Shown here: positions 11,867 through 23,708 of the stretch, piece after piece
Layout of the letters: each line of letters starts with the position of its first letter
Position numbering within the stretch: position 1 is the stretch's first letter
Source of the DNA: Capillidium heterosporum
Taxonomy: Eukaryota > Entomophthoromycota > Entomophthoromycetes > Entomophthorales > Capillidiaceae
Assembly (NCBI GenBank): GCA_016630905.1
Contig: WBMQ01000004.1
Coordinates: forward strand, 1,116,001 to 1,180,000
Direction of reading: 5' to 3'
Length of the DNA: 64,000 nucleotides
Notes under the pieces: generated by a model
What the model saw: only the letters and a program-made list of their open reading frames with translations
Database searches by the model: none
Told to the model about the DNA's origin: nothing
Program-made: the position numbers and the translations under genes

Positions 11867-13665
11867 ATGTTATACATCCTAGGTATAATACCCTACGTAG
11901 TACCAATACTACTCCTCCCCTACTTTGTACTAGTTCAGTTTCGATCCTACATATTGAAGAACAGCTCGACGAACCGACGTAAACTTCTCTCTTCAACAAG
12001 AGGAGACTACTCGTTAAGCCCACCCGTATTCTTGGCTTATTTCCATCCCAACTGTTTCAACGGTGGTGGTGGCGAACGTGTACTGTTCAAAGGCATAAAG
12101 GAGATCCAACTTTGTCACAAACATATCATCCAAATTATCTATACTGTCGAAGACAAGGACGAGAAGGAGTTGTGCGAGACCATTAAACGCCAATTCGATA
12201 TCGAGTTGGAGGAGAGTACTATCAAATTGGTCAAGTTGAACTTTGCAAAGTATTTGGAGCCTAAATGGTAAGGATTAGTGTTGTTTTTATTATTCTTATG
12301 TTTTTGTTTGGTTAGGTATCCAGTTTTAACAATGGTACTGCAGGCTTTGGCTTCAGTTTTCGTAGTGTTGGAAGCTTTATATAAGTTTAACCCCGACTAC
12401 TTCTTTGGTAGGTCTATTTCAATACCATTATTTATTTACGAGTATATTTAGATATGGTTGGAGTACCATTCACCTACCCAGTAGTCAATTTTATTTCGGG
12501 TGCAAAAATCTTGACCTATGTTCATTATCCAACTATTAGGTAACTTAAACCATATGGATATGTATATAATATATCAATAGTACTGACATGATAAACCGAG
12601 TCGGAACTAACGGTAGTTTCAGCTGGTATAAGCGATTGAAGCATGCGTAAGGATACAATTAATTCACATAGAAAGCTAATGCCTTTATACCCAGATATTA
12701 TAAGCTATTTGCTATGGCGTACAGTTATGTAGGTAATTATCCAGTTTTGGTAATGGTCAACTCTACTTGGACTTTCAACCATATCTCGCATCTTTGGTCT
12801 ACCAACAGCACCGATCCTAAAATCGTCTATCCACCTTGTCAACTACCTTCTGTAAAACCTAGTTTGAAGGATAAGAAGTTGAAGTTGATTTCTTTGGCCC
12901 AGTTTAGGTAGGAAGTTTTATACCGGTGTTTTTATTAACACATACCATTTTTATTACTTTAGACCGGAAAAGGAGCATGACAAGCAAATAGAGATTATCA
13001 ACTTGGTATTGCTTAAACGGCCCGATCTAAAGAAATTAGTCAAGTTGAATATGGTTGGTTCCGTACGAAATCTAGAAGACCAACATCTAGTCGATAGTTT
13101 ACAAAAATTGATCAACAGCTATCAATTAGAGGTAGTAGCCTTATTTGACCACCATAGTATCCCCTTCTAACATTAATACACCCTAAATTAGGATAATATA
13201 GAGTTAGTAGTTAATGCAAGTTACCAGCAGGTTCAAGATCTGCTGAAGGTGGCAGTTGTTGGGTTGCATACCATGCAGCATGAACATTTCGGAATTGCAG
13301 TTGTTGAAATGTTGGGTAACGGCTGTATACCTATTGCCCATGATTCAGCCGGTCCTAAAATGGATATCTTGAAGGGATGTAGTATCCAAGGTAGCTTTTC
13401 ATCCCTTTCATATTTTTGCTAATCATTATTTTTACCTTATTATTATATACTTCCATAGGTGAGAACGGAGTTTGTGGGGCTTTAGCAACAACCTTAGATC
13501 AGTATGTAGATGCCACCATCCAACTTATTGACCTATACCAGAAGGATCAGTTGAACTATGAAAAACATTTAGAGACGAACCTTCCAGTACTGTAAAGCAA
13601 AATTCTCCAACGAAAAGTTTGAGTCAGATTTCATGGAGAATGTAAACAAGGTTTTGACGGTTTAA
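11867..13665 (+). CDS. ALG11: ALG11 alpha-1,2-mannosyltransferase (3' frame broken by one base)
   Basis: Exons: 11867-12267, 12316-12407, 12452-12539, 12581-12646, 12695-12907, 12963-13131, 13192-13390 and 13459 onward, all joining in frame. The start is the ATG before the hydrophobic anchor ([20 protein letters not shown]), not the TTG upstream. Family hallmarks are [17 protein letters not shown] near residue 60, the [15 protein letters not shown] block, YVHYPTIS, and the glycosyltransferase-family-4 segment [15 protein letters not shown] with [12 protein letters not shown]11 adds the fourth and fifth mannoses to the dolichol-linked N-glycan on the cytosolic face of the ER. As read, the last exon stops at 13593-13595 (454 residues). 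In the +1 frame it continues through [18 protein letters not shown] to TAA at 13663-13665, the normal family end. One extra base, probably in CC at 13580-13581, explains this. Confidence 0.93.
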
Positions 13666-15169
13666 GAGCTTTAGAATTATGTATTACAATGTTCAAAAAC
13701 TTGAGTATTCTTAGAAGATTGAGTTTTTCGACTCAATTTAGAATAAAATCGAGGCGATGCTTTGGGTTTTATTTAACTGTGTACGTATATTTAATTTCAA
13801 AATAACCTAAGGGTATTTATAATATTTATGTCAAGCTTATTTTATCGAAGATTGAGCTAGTATTTGCAAATCTTTTTAACAATTTTTGATCTTTTATATG
13901 TTCATCTTTAGCATGATATATCTATATGGAAATGGCTTCTTTAAGACTACATTTAATTTCCACTTGCTATAACCTCATTGATATTGTTAGTTTCCTCTTT
14001 CAGTTAATTCCCAATGAATGACAGTGATATCAAAAATAGAACATAGAACCTTTTTTGATTCTATTTCATAAATTCAAGGTGCCTTGTAGGAACGGTACAT
14101 ACTTCCAGCCCTTCAAAACCCAAAAGAATTATACTAGTAAGAGTCAGCGATAGATTCTTCTTGGATTAGTAGTATTCAATCTCATTGATGTAGTATATTA
14201 TTTTCAATGGAACATAATGAAAGATTCTGGTAAGTTGAAAGCTGCTGTGCAGTTGGAAGTCGAAAAGTAGATGCTTGAAGGTCATCGACTTAAATGGCTG
14301 AAGTATCAATGTAGGGGCATCCTAGGATCAAGATAACCAAAATCTACATATTTTTCCTAGTACTGGAATGGCTATATTGTCAAATTTAGTAAAAAGCTTC
14401 TAAATGTATCCAGAAATACAATAGTTAAAGCTATGGGGCTTATATGGAAATTTCCTTACCCTTTTTGGTAAAATGTCTCTAATAGTAAATCCAAGTCCGA
14501 TTATAAGGTGCTATACAATACAACTATATCTCTCTCTGGATCTCTTATAGGGATTCGAATATAAGGATGTCTATGGCAATATTATTGATATAGGGCTTGG
14601 TTTTCAAACGTTGCATGCTATCAGCTATATTTGAAATTCAAGTTCTAGAATCCACATTAAAATAAATACTCAATTAGGTAAAAAGCCTTCCCAAATTGGA
14701 TGTATTTTATCTGATTGATGTATAGATCAAGATGGAACACCGGTTGGCTTACCATATACTTTTACATATTTAAAACGATGAAGGTTCAATCGATAGCGAC
14801 TGAATTCCGCTCCACCTTGCCAAATTTATATGGACTGGATTCGCTGATCCTAGGCCCAAAGTTCGAAATTGATGTAAGCCTTTCTAAACTTAGTGATCAT
14901 AAAGTTCCAAAATACCATTACCTAATTTATCGGGTACATAATCTATTTTAGCATGGTTATGCATATCAAATTAGTAGACTTTTTGAATTGGCCACTATAT
15001 AAGCTCCACTCTATTGGCCAAAGCCGGCATCAGTTTAAAACTAGTCCAAGCTACAGTAAACTGAACTCACCTCTTTATAACTTCAAAACCAACACATATC
15101 AGATTACATCTTAAGCTCAACAGTCGACAATGAAAGAGAAGGAAAAGAGGTCAGTTTAAGGGCACCGTC
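13666..15169. other. Intergenic, 1.5 kb
   Basis: AT-rich with one 78-codon open frame at 14715-14951 that matches nothing I know and lacks signals. The last 200 bp are the promoter side of the next gene. Confidence 0.45.
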
Positions 15170-16837
15170 ATGAAGTTTGAGGTCCGGGAGGGGATAGAAT
15201 CCAACAAAGCTATCACCAAACGGGGCTCACGTCAGTACCTGGTCAACATACGAGACAGACTAGATAAGATGGAGGCGTTGATCGAGACGAAGCTAAGTAG
15301 CCTGTTCCAAGCCCTTTCTCAACTACAGAATACCGACCACGACAGGTTAAAATGTGAAGCTTACCGCCACATACTAGAGTTGAAAAGCTATGTCCGATTC
15401 ATGACCTACCATATTTCCCTAACTAAAGGCAAGACGTTCAATCCCAAATCCAAGTTTAGGCACTTTATACAACTTGGAACTAACAATCTCATAGATCCAG
15501 AGATTGATAGGTACACCAAATACTTCAACCTCATCAACTTAGCATTAGCAAATTTAAACTTACCGACCTCGCCTCCTCAAAACTTAGAGATTGACGTCAA
15601 GTCACTTGAGTTGGAGGCTTTAGGGAACGTGCTCAACGTAAGTAAGCATTTTTTCTTTCAGTTCGATCCAAACCAGTTTTGGATTCTCTACAGCGAGATC
15701 GATGCCGTCTTGAGAGGCAATAGTTTGGTAAAGGTGCTGATACTGGACTCCTACCTAACTTTCAGCCATAACGATCGCCCTAGCCCAATAACCAGATTCT
15801 TGACCAACTTTCAAACCCAGCTCAAGACAAACTTTAGCAGCCTACTTACAAATTCTTATCAACAGCCCGACCTATTCAACGTCATTGGGTACGGACTGTT
15901 GGCTTCGGAGCACCTGTTCAAGCGGGATATCGACAAGGCGAAGTTCTACCTAAGTAACGCCTTCCGCATGGGTGATCAACTTAAACTTAACCCTGACTCC
16001 CGTCTACCTAATGAAAGGCTCGATATGCTGTACGAACGGTTACTTTTACTCCATTCCTTCGCCTTCAACTACGCACCAGGTCCTCCACTTACCAGCTGCA
16101 AAACCATTCTCAACTTCGATTACATCCAGTTTGTCCAGTTTTCATTACCAACTGCCTTCCGACTAGCTAAACGACGTCCTCAGTCAGACCCAACCAAGGC
16201 GTTAAGTCTGCGAGTGGATCAGGATGACCGATTCTATTATCGGGTCGTCAAGCTGTATATGAAGATCTACCAGCACTCGCTGACATTACAAAAGTACTAC
16301 TACAGCCGAGGCCAACTTCCTACCACCGAACTGCTACCGACCAACTACCTCGGCTTCAACGACTGCATAGTAAGACTGGATGCTGCTTCACCAACCTCTG
16401 ACTTTCAAGACCTACCACCTCTCATATCAACTGGATTTGTAGCTCTACAGATGCTCAAGATCTACCTGTACTACCCGCTGGCCCGGTTCGACCCCCAACC
16501 CCAGATAATATCGGGAGTCAACGGATGGTCTACCGTCCTGGATGCCTCCAATCGACTCATTGCCTACTTCCGGGAAGCCATTTTAAATGTCACGGTTCGA
16601 TTCAGCTCGACAAAATGTACCGTCTCTCTCATGGACCTGCTACCCGCCATCTATGCTATTTTGAACCGTACCGTCTATTTTTATGATGAAAAAGATACCC
16701 TCATGGCTATCCTACACCCTATTATCAACGATCTTCACAACATTGCCCAGTCTAAGCTCAAGGATAAGTTTGAGGATGCTGATCTGGCTCTAGACAAGTT
16801 GAAGGACGCTTGGGATAAATTTCAGAATCCTGTATAA
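15170..16837 (+). CDS. Fungal transcription-factor-like protein lacking a Zn2Cys6 cluster
   Basis: A single-exon frame of 555 residues. The N-terminal segment KRGSRQYLVNIRDRLDKMEALI (residues about 18-39) closely resembles the linker and coiled coil that normally follows the Cys6 zinc cluster in fungal Gal4-type regulators. The rest resembles the fungal middle homology region: long helices with LLASEHLFKRDIDKAKFYL and AFRMGDQLKLNPDSRLPNER. No cysteine cluster is encoded before it. Upstream there is a second ATG at 15130 in another frame (MKEKEKR, then stop) and a basic stretch KRRKRG in the main frame just after a TGA. It may be a regulator that has lost its DNA-binding domain, or the 5' end may be altered. 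GC content is higher than in its flanks, as in a true gene. Confidence 0.8.
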   Translation: MKFEVREGIESNKAITKRGSRQYLVNIRDRLDKMEALIETKLSSLFQALSQLQNTDHDRLKCEAYRHILELKSYVRFMTYHISLTKGKTFNPKSKFRHFIQLGTNNLIDPEIDRYTKYFNLINLALANLNLPTSPPQNLEIDVKSLELEALGNVLNVSKHFFFQFDPNQFWILYSEIDAVLRGNSLVKVLILDSYLTFSHNDRPSPITRFLTNFQTQLKTNFSSLLTNSYQQPDLFNVIGYGLLASEHLFKRDIDKAKFYLSNAFRMGDQLKLNPDSRLPNERLDMLYERLLLLHSFAFNYAPGPPLTSCKTILNFDYIQFVQFSLPTAFRLAKRRPQSDPTKALSLRVDQDDRFYYRVVKLYMKIYQHSLTLQKYYYSRGQLPTTELLPTNYLGFNDCIVRLDAASPTSDFQDLPPLISTGFVALQMLKIYLYYPLARFDPQPQIISGVNGWSTVLDASNRLIAYFREAILNVTVRFSSTKCTVSLMDLLPAIYAILNRTVYFYDEKDTLMAILHPIINDLHNIAQSKLKDKFEDADLALDKLKDAWDKFQNPV

Positions 16838-17932
16838 GATTGCAGAAATTCTATTATTAGATCAAATGTATGTGCTGGAAGGAAGTTATAATATATATTC
16901 GCATATGTACCTAATAGATTGGGCTTCTGAAATATTGTCAAACAGTTAAGTTGATGAGATGCAGCTTTTAGAGCTCTGGAATCCAAGTATCGATCAATTA
17001 ATAAACAATTAAATTTACATAGGAAAGAAAGTTGTAATCAAAGTTTTGAGTTTGCTTTTCGCTGTCAAATATAAATGGTTTAACTTCAATTATCAGCAAT
17101 CGATTAGTAGGATTGTAAAACCTAGTGGGTATCAAAGAGTGATGTAAAATTATTGGATAATGTTTATTATAATAGTATAGTTACTATATAGTATTCCTAT
17201 TAATAGTTTTTGAATTATCAAAGGTAACAAGCTTTTTTTCTAATATTTCTATTCTATGCCTTTTGAAATCTAGCGAGTTTTATATCAAAATAATACAAAC
17301 ATATCTTTTATATAGGTTTCTTGGAAATAAAACAAATGATACCGCTTGTAATTTAAAGAGAATGCAACTTATATCCCAAATCTAGGTGCTAAAGTTCGAA
17401 TAGGTGTATCTAACTTATTGGTTTAGAAAGATATATGATCTTTATTGTGACGTAACTAATTTAAGTATCAATTTCAAACTCCAGGTTCTTTGGGAATGCA
17501 GCTCGATGTTTTCGAAAATACACATATTGAAATGAATCAATTTAAACCAATTAAACTGTGATAGTTTTGACCAATTGTATATATTTATTGGTTATTTTTT
17601 ATTATCTCTTCAGAGCTGTGCGGAAAAATAGCATTTTTTACATATTTACTACATATTACTATATTTCACCATATGTATGGGCATGATATATATACTATTA
17701 GTTTCCCGAAAGGGTACATTTCCATTTAACATATAATTTAAATTCTATAATATCCATAAGTCTATACTATAGGTTATATAGTAATGGGGCAGTAATAAGT
17801 GAAGGTGACTCGAAATTTGCCAACACGTTCACCCCTAAAATTTGGAACATCATAAAAATATAAATGTACATTTTAAATCAAGCAACTCTCCATTCCACAA
17901 ACTCTCCAGCTTACTAAAATTCAATAGCCAAC
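16838..17932. other. Intergenic, 1.1 kb
   Basis: Very AT-rich. No frame or RNA gene was recognised. The last 100 bp precede the glutaredoxin start. Confidence 0.5.
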
Positions 17933-18750
17933 ATGTTTAGCAAAGATAGCGACCAAGCTTATAATCTACCTGGTAACAATGCCAAATACGACCCCAAGCG
18001 CAAGAACCTGCAAAGATCTTCCTACAACTTGAAGTGGATAGTGTTAGGAACATTAGGTCTAATCTGCCTGGGATATTACTTTGGCTTCTTCAACTCCATT
18101 CTCGGTTCGCAATCGGACACCGTAGCTACCGTAGCTAAAGGTATTATTTTTATATTATAATTTAAAAGTATTATCGAATTGCTTATTTATTTTTTTAGAA
18201 GGGGAAGGGAAGTTGAGTGTAGTAGATAAGTTACAGTTGAAGAGTAAGATTGACCGTGCTGATGCTTGTAATTTTTATACCTTTTTGAATTGTATACTAA
18301 CTTTCCCTCTAATCCTTAGCACAGTTGAAAGATCCTAAAGAGATTAAGGAGTATGTCAGTTCGGTTATCGAGCATTTCAAAGTGGTCGTATTTTCCAAAT
18401 CCTACTGCCCGTAACATAGCTTCAATACCAAAGTTTTCTAACTTACTCTAGTTACTGTAAGAAGGCAAAGGCTTCCCTGTTTGCATTGGTACCTAACGAT
18501 ATCAAGGTTATTGAAATGGACTTAATAGGAGGTAAACCATTTAATTTGCAATATATTAGCTGTATGATATTAACGATGATACGTTACAGAAAGTGGAGTC
18601 AAGTTGCAAGAGTACTTGAGAGAATTGACTGGTAGAGGCACTGTACCCAACATTTTCATCAACGGTAAGAATATCGGTGGTAGCGATGATTTACAGGCTC
18701 TAATTGATAACGGCAAGATCGATGGGATTTTGAAGGAGGAAGAAAATTGA
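17933..18750 (+). CDS. Membrane-anchored dithiol glutaredoxin (Grx6/7-like)
   Basis: Five exons, 17933-18140, 18199-18267, 18320-18410, 18452-18531 and 18590-18750, give 202 residues. The N-terminal 35 residues are polar. A membrane segment follows (WIVLGTLGLICLGYYFGFF, about 36-54) and then a lysine-rich stalk. The thioredoxin-fold domain begins near 95 with VVVFSKSYCPYCKKAK, the CPYC active site. TVPNIFINGKNIGGSDDLQAL supplies the cis-proline and the glutathione-binding loop (GG-S/C-DD). Yeast Grx6 and Grx7 have the same plan, a type-II anchor in the ER/Golgi with a lumenal glutaredoxin, though they are monothiol. An intron splits the active-site codons between CP and YC. It converges on ORC3, with 163 bp between the genes. 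Confidence 0.92.
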
Positions 18751-18913
18751 AGTTTCGAATAAATATTTGTATAACCTTCAATTTATTTATTTTCATTTTG
18801 GTTTAGTTGCTTAAGCTTTACTTGCCATACTTTAGAATTGAACTTTTCTGTATAAATTTTTATTCAACCTTTCAACAAACATATCACTTACAACGAATTT
18901 CAATCATGAGTTC

Positions 18914-21478
18914 CTATATCAGAGAATTTCGAACGACAACACCGCTCTTCCTTCCCTTATGAATAGCCTCCAGGTACTGCAAGGTTGCCACACATTCTGA
19001 AAACTTCTTTTTACTTTCCATACTTTCTTTAATCTCCAACCTACCACAGAAGCTTTTATACCATCTCTCTAGTATGATGACCTCATCGAACTCTTCAAGA
19101 CAGATGGTAGCCATCCGAATAAACTTGTTGTAACTGGTAAGTTTGAAGTTCCTAGGGTTGATCAAGGCATCTAATATGACTTTCTTGATGGGTGGGTCGA
19201 CAGTTGTGTGGAAGTTGGACTGTTGGGAAGTTAGTGCAATAAGTTCATAGAACGGCATATTAACTTGTGTCGGTAAGATCGTCTCGAACAATTGGATCAG
19301 CATTTTTATTTTATCGTTATATTCATCCTTTTTTGATCTCTTGGAATTCTCTTCGCTAATACTGCTCTTTAAAGTGCTCAACAGATTTAACCAGAGAAGT
19401 AGCTCCTTACTAAGAATGTTGCTCTCCTCTTCCTCATTATCATCGACAACTTCGTTGATTTGAAGCCATTCCAGGATTTTGGACTCCAACATCTCGACAA
19501 TACTTTGCCAAATATTGTTGTCGACGACGCCTAACTTTAGCCAAGTATCCTTGAAGATTGAATCGTCGAAACTAAAATCCAACTTCAGGCAGCCTTCGAT
19601 CCAAGTTACAGAGTGATTTGAAATTAGTAGATGGCTACTCAAGTTGAGTAACAGCTGCACTTCTAAAATTAAATCGTAGATCAGCTTTCGCCTTGCTAAA
19701 ATCTTTGCCAAGTTGTCGAAATCTGGTGCGAAGTTGGCCAGCAGATTGAGAGTATCCCCGTCATCAACAATACCTATCAAGTCCGGATTTGCATCCAGTT
19801 GTTGGGTCAACAGTTTTTGAGTAGAATCTAAACTTAGCATCTTGCTAAAGTAGTAGTCGTTGCCTTCGAATAGATTAAAGAAGTTGGTATCGAGCTTCAG
19901 CAAAAGTGAAAGTGGTTGAGTAGAGTAATAGTTGTAGACGAGGTAGTTTAACTGGTTGTACACAGCACTGAGAGATAAATTCAGAATGTTGAAATTGAAG
20001 TTCAACTGCTGAAAAAGATTGGGGTCCAACTGAATACCCGCTCTATTATCTATGAATAACTAGATATACTGATTAACAATATATTTAAATGCTTGGGATT
20101 ACTTTTTGAATGAAGAGTTGATAGGTAAATTGCGGGCTTGAAAAAGTAAACGGATGGATTAAACAGTTGGTCAGCACTGAGTTGGGTAACTTATGCTGTA
20201 AATTAGACAGATTGTCAATCTCTCCAACTATTACATAGATGGGTAGCTGTCTACGGTACATACTATTATCGTAATATAAATATTATATATATAAAGAAAA
20301 AAATGTAAAATTTACCTTAAAATTCTAACAACACTAATCAAAACCTCCAGCTCTATAAAGTTGTAATTCGGTATTATTATTACGAACCTCTCTACAGTAC
20401 AAAAATTAGCGATTTATAACAGCATTGAACAATACCTTTATGATCAATAAAATTGTTTACAGATCTGTACTGTTGATATAACAAATTGAAAGTTTCCATA
20501 TCCTCCGGTAAATTTGAACTTTTGAGTATCTCGTCAACATCCTAAATACCATAAACTTTAAAAAACATATAAAAATTGAAAATCTACCCTAAGTATACCA
20601 AATCCATCTTCATTACTCTTGGCCAACCAGCTTCGAACTATAAATCTTATAAAAATATCCAAGTTCTGACTTATCTGATTGAAATAACAAAAATTGGCAA
20701 TGCGAACATCAAACTGTTGAACTTCCTCCAACTTTTGGTGTATCTGGTGGAAACTAAAAGAGTAGTCGGATGGGTTTTGACCCATTTTCAATATCGATAT
20801 GTCTAAAGGCTGTTGACTAAAAATAATACTAAATAAAGAATGTCCATTCTAATATGTTACCTAAAGGTAGTATTGAACAGGAAATTGAATTTCTCTACTT
20901 TATCACTGTTCAACAAGGTGAAGTTTTCAAATAGACTTGAGCATTTTTCGAAACAGGTATCGATAACTGGTTGATGAGCTTCTAGCAACGTTTCCTAAAA
21001 GCATTTTAAGAATAAAGAGATAGTTGAAAGTTACTTTGAATATCGTTGTCAAGTTCTCTATTTCATCTTGGTAGGCCTTGTAACGAAGCTTTACCAAGAT
21101 TTCTTGTTCCCTACCATTTAAAAAAGCTGGAAATACTTCCGAGCTGTCTTCAGGTTGGTCTTGAAAATCGTAAATTTTACAAGTCTATTTATTAAAAATA
21201 AGATTAGGTTTAAAATTAAAAGGTAAATTTACTTGTAAAAGTAGTTGGTTGGATTGGGTATCTTCTAAAAAAGCTAAGTCGATCTCTTCAGTCGAATCTA
21301 CATCACTTTCATTGGAACTAGAACTTGAATGAACTTCCTCTTCAAGGCTACCATTGGCATTGAACTCATCTTCACCTTCACTTTCAACAAAACTTTTATC
21401 AGAGTTCACATCTTTGGTATTGTTTGCTCTTTTCAGTTTAGCTTGGGTTGTCGAGTTGGTATTACGCTTCTGTGCCAT
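18914..21478 (-). CDS. ORC3: Origin recognition complex subunit 3
   Basis: Eight minus-strand exons: 21233-21478, 21035-21184, 20861-20994, 20588-20816, 20436-20541, 20316-20391, 20103-20262 and 18914-20029, total 738 residues. The first exon is an acidic/serine-rich disordered head. ORC3 features then appear in order: RYKAYQDEIENLTTIFKETL near the start, the AAA-like core strands (RFVIIIPNYNFIELEVLISV, LPIYVIVGEIDN), the helical block with YNYYSTQPLSLLLKLD (compare EHFYSQPLSVL in human ORC3), and a C-terminal winged helix ending SECVATLQYLEAIHKGRKSG. ORC3 is part of the ORC that loads MCM helicase at origins. The last intron (73 nt) is longest and uses an AG beyond two earlier AGs; the earlier ones break the frame. 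Confidence 0.85.
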
Positions 21479-22108
21479 CTATATCTATGTATATACTTCA
21501 AATTTTTATAGGTCTATGAAGTTTTGCAAAGTTGGAATAGAACTTCAGCCTTAGGAATGAGAGTTGAAAGAATATATCGAGGAATTTACTGCTCTAAAGC
21601 TAGCCAATAGAATAGGCCTATTTAAAAGCATTTGCTTATAAATAGTTTTACACCTAAACATGCACCCTTTATAGCAGTTTTTTAGTACAAAGAACCAGGA
21701 GTATTACCACATATCAATATCGTCTGACTAGGTTACTTAAAGTAGTTAGCATATAAGTTCTTTACTGCCTTGGCCAGAAAAACCTAATATATACTATTCA
21801 AACTAGCTTCCTGCCAAGTAGGCTTTTACCGGTTTGCTTACTTCAACCCAAATAGCTGCGAATCCTTATTATAAAACAATGCTAATATTTGAACACCTGT
21901 CCCCTTTCTATCAGCTGAAGGTGGCATGATCCAGGCCTTTGCTTAAAGATCTCAGACCACTTTGGTGTCAGGTGTAAACTTGGAATCTGCTAGCTGTGCA
22001 AATAGTAAAACGGAGATAAAAATTTGCCGCAACTTAACTTGACATTAAAAAAAGTCCATACAAATACCGGATAGTTGAAAAAGTATATATCTTTTAGTTT
22101 AATTTTTT
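21479..22108. other. Divergent intergenic region, ORC3 and F-box gene
   Basis: 630 bp between divergent start codons, so it holds both promoters. No clear element was identified. Confidence 0.5.
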
Positions 22109-23386
22109 ATGTTGGACCAACTACCTTACGAGCTTTTACAAGATATATTAATCTACATCCGCAACCAAGAATGTTTCCACTTGCGCAAGATATCCAAGTG
22201 CCTCAAAGTAGCTTTAGAAAGGCAGCTGTATAAAAGTAATTTCGCCGACCAAACCTCATTCCACCACATCTTCAAATTAGGTGCACTCAAGTCAATCTAC
22301 GATCAAAAAGCCCACATGTACAGGGAGTTTAACTTTCAGTCAGAACAACAGTTTCAGACTTTCGACACCTCCAAGTTGAAGAAGATTGGCTTTGACCTTA
22401 TGAACTTCGAGGATCCTTTACCAACGATAAACAAACTTAACAAACTGACAGAAACCATCAAGAACTTGCAGCTCAGCTTAGTTGGCGACCTCAATTTCGA
22501 TGTTAGTGGCCTAGATGCATTTATAAGTTGCTTCAACAAGATTCGAGAACTGAGTATAGTTTTTCTTATGTTTAAGCTGGAGACCATTAATTTCTCTACC
22601 ATCAATAACCCATCGTTGACCCGATTATCCTTGAACTTCGACAAGACATCTTTCAACTTCATATGTAGTGTTCCAATAAGTTTCCCCAACCTCAAGTTCT
22701 TCAAGCTGTACGGTCCCATTACCGGTTTAAATAGTCCAACTAAACTTCCTACATTCTTCAAGCTGAAGTCGTTTTTACTAACTTGTAATCAGTTTTTGGA
22801 TACCGTTTTAGATAACAAGGATGCTTTTCCTAGTTTAAACTACATGGGATATACTCAAAAGTACGGAGATGTTGTTGATTTTGACAAGTTCATTCAAATT
22901 CCTCGGTTCCAAAGTGCGCGACTTCGACTTCTTTCTATAGATCTTAACAAATTAGAAAACTTCAGATATATGACCAGCTTAGTACTCTACAACTTCAATG
23001 GTTCCATCACCAACTTAGGAGAGCTCGTCGAGCCGCTGCTGGCCCAGCTTGAAAAATTTGAGCTAGATGCTGAAGTACAAGGGTCTTGGTTTTCCAAGTT
23101 GAAGCTACCAACTAAGATTCGATGGCTAACTGTAGGGGATCTCGAGGATATCGATGAAAGCTTCATTAGATGGATTGCCAACTGTTTACCCGAGCTACAG
23201 AAGCTGAAAGTGTACGTCACCTACCCGACCGAGAAGCTAGCTGAGTTCTACAATTCGGTTCAAGTTCCGAAAGGTATACTACCTAACCTTATAACTGTTG
23301 AACTTATCAATCCTGATATCTCTTTTGTCAGTTGGTTTAAGGTTAAGGTGGACCCAATTGTCTATTTCAAAGTCCAAAGTAAATGA
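22109..23386 (+). CDS. F-box / leucine-rich repeat protein
   Basis: A single-exon frame of 425 residues. The N-terminal 45 residues (MLDQLPYELLQDILIYIRNQ then CFHLRKISKCLKVALERQLY) follow the F-box pattern LP.E+...I+..+...+...L+..+..L....... The rest is irregular leucine-rich repeats, for example PNLKFFKLYGPITGLN and SPTKLPTFFKLKSFLLTCN. F-box proteins bind Skp1 and deliver substrates to SCF ubiquitin ligase; the LRR part would choose the substrate, which is unknown. An intact relative is at 61617-62885, and decayed relatives are at 39945-40960 and 59322-60235. This indicates a local multigene family. Confidence 0.8.
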   Translation: MLDQLPYELLQDILIYIRNQECFHLRKISKCLKVALERQLYKSNFADQTSFHHIFKLGALKSIYDQKAHMYREFNFQSEQQFQTFDTSKLKKIGFDLMNFEDPLPTINKLNKLTETIKNLQLSLVGDLNFDVSGLDAFISCFNKIRELSIVFLMFKLETINFSTINNPSLTRLSLNFDKTSFNFICSVPISFPNLKFFKLYGPITGLNSPTKLPTFFKLKSFLLTCNQFLDTVLDNKDAFPSLNYMGYTQKYGDVVDFDKFIQIPRFQSARLRLLSIDLNKLENFRYMTSLVLYNFNGSITNLGELVEPLLAQLEKFELDAEVQGSWFSKLKLPTKIRWLTVGDLEDIDESFIRWIANCLPELQKLKVYVTYPTEKLAEFYNSVQVPKGILPNLITVELINPDISFVSWFKVKVDPIVYFKVQSK

Positions 23387-23708
23387 AGGTAAGCTACCTG
23401 TTGAACAGGTGGTAAACGAATATTAAATATATTGTTTTTTAATTTATAATCTCAATATTGACATGTTTATCAATTGCTTGGAGTATAGTTTTCAAAAGTA
23501 TTGGATCAAGTTTAATTACTCACAAGTAGGCAGGTGGAAGGATACGATTTCAAAATCCTTGCATTATAGTTAATCTTTACTTTCAAATTTACCAATTGAT
23601 TATATAAAAAGAAACTATATACGCCTAGTGAGTTATAGCTCTAAAAATTAAATTTATTTTAACTACAAACTTCGAACTAAATCAAAAGATACACTAACAA
23701 CCTTAACT
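23387..23708. other. Intergenic, convergent 3' ends
   Basis: 322 bp, AT-rich, between the F-box gene and the ABC transporter. Nothing else is seen. Confidence 0.5.

Noticed and set aside
14715-14951. 78-codon plus-strand frame
   Set aside because: No relation to known families, no upstream promoter or introns; not listed as a gene.
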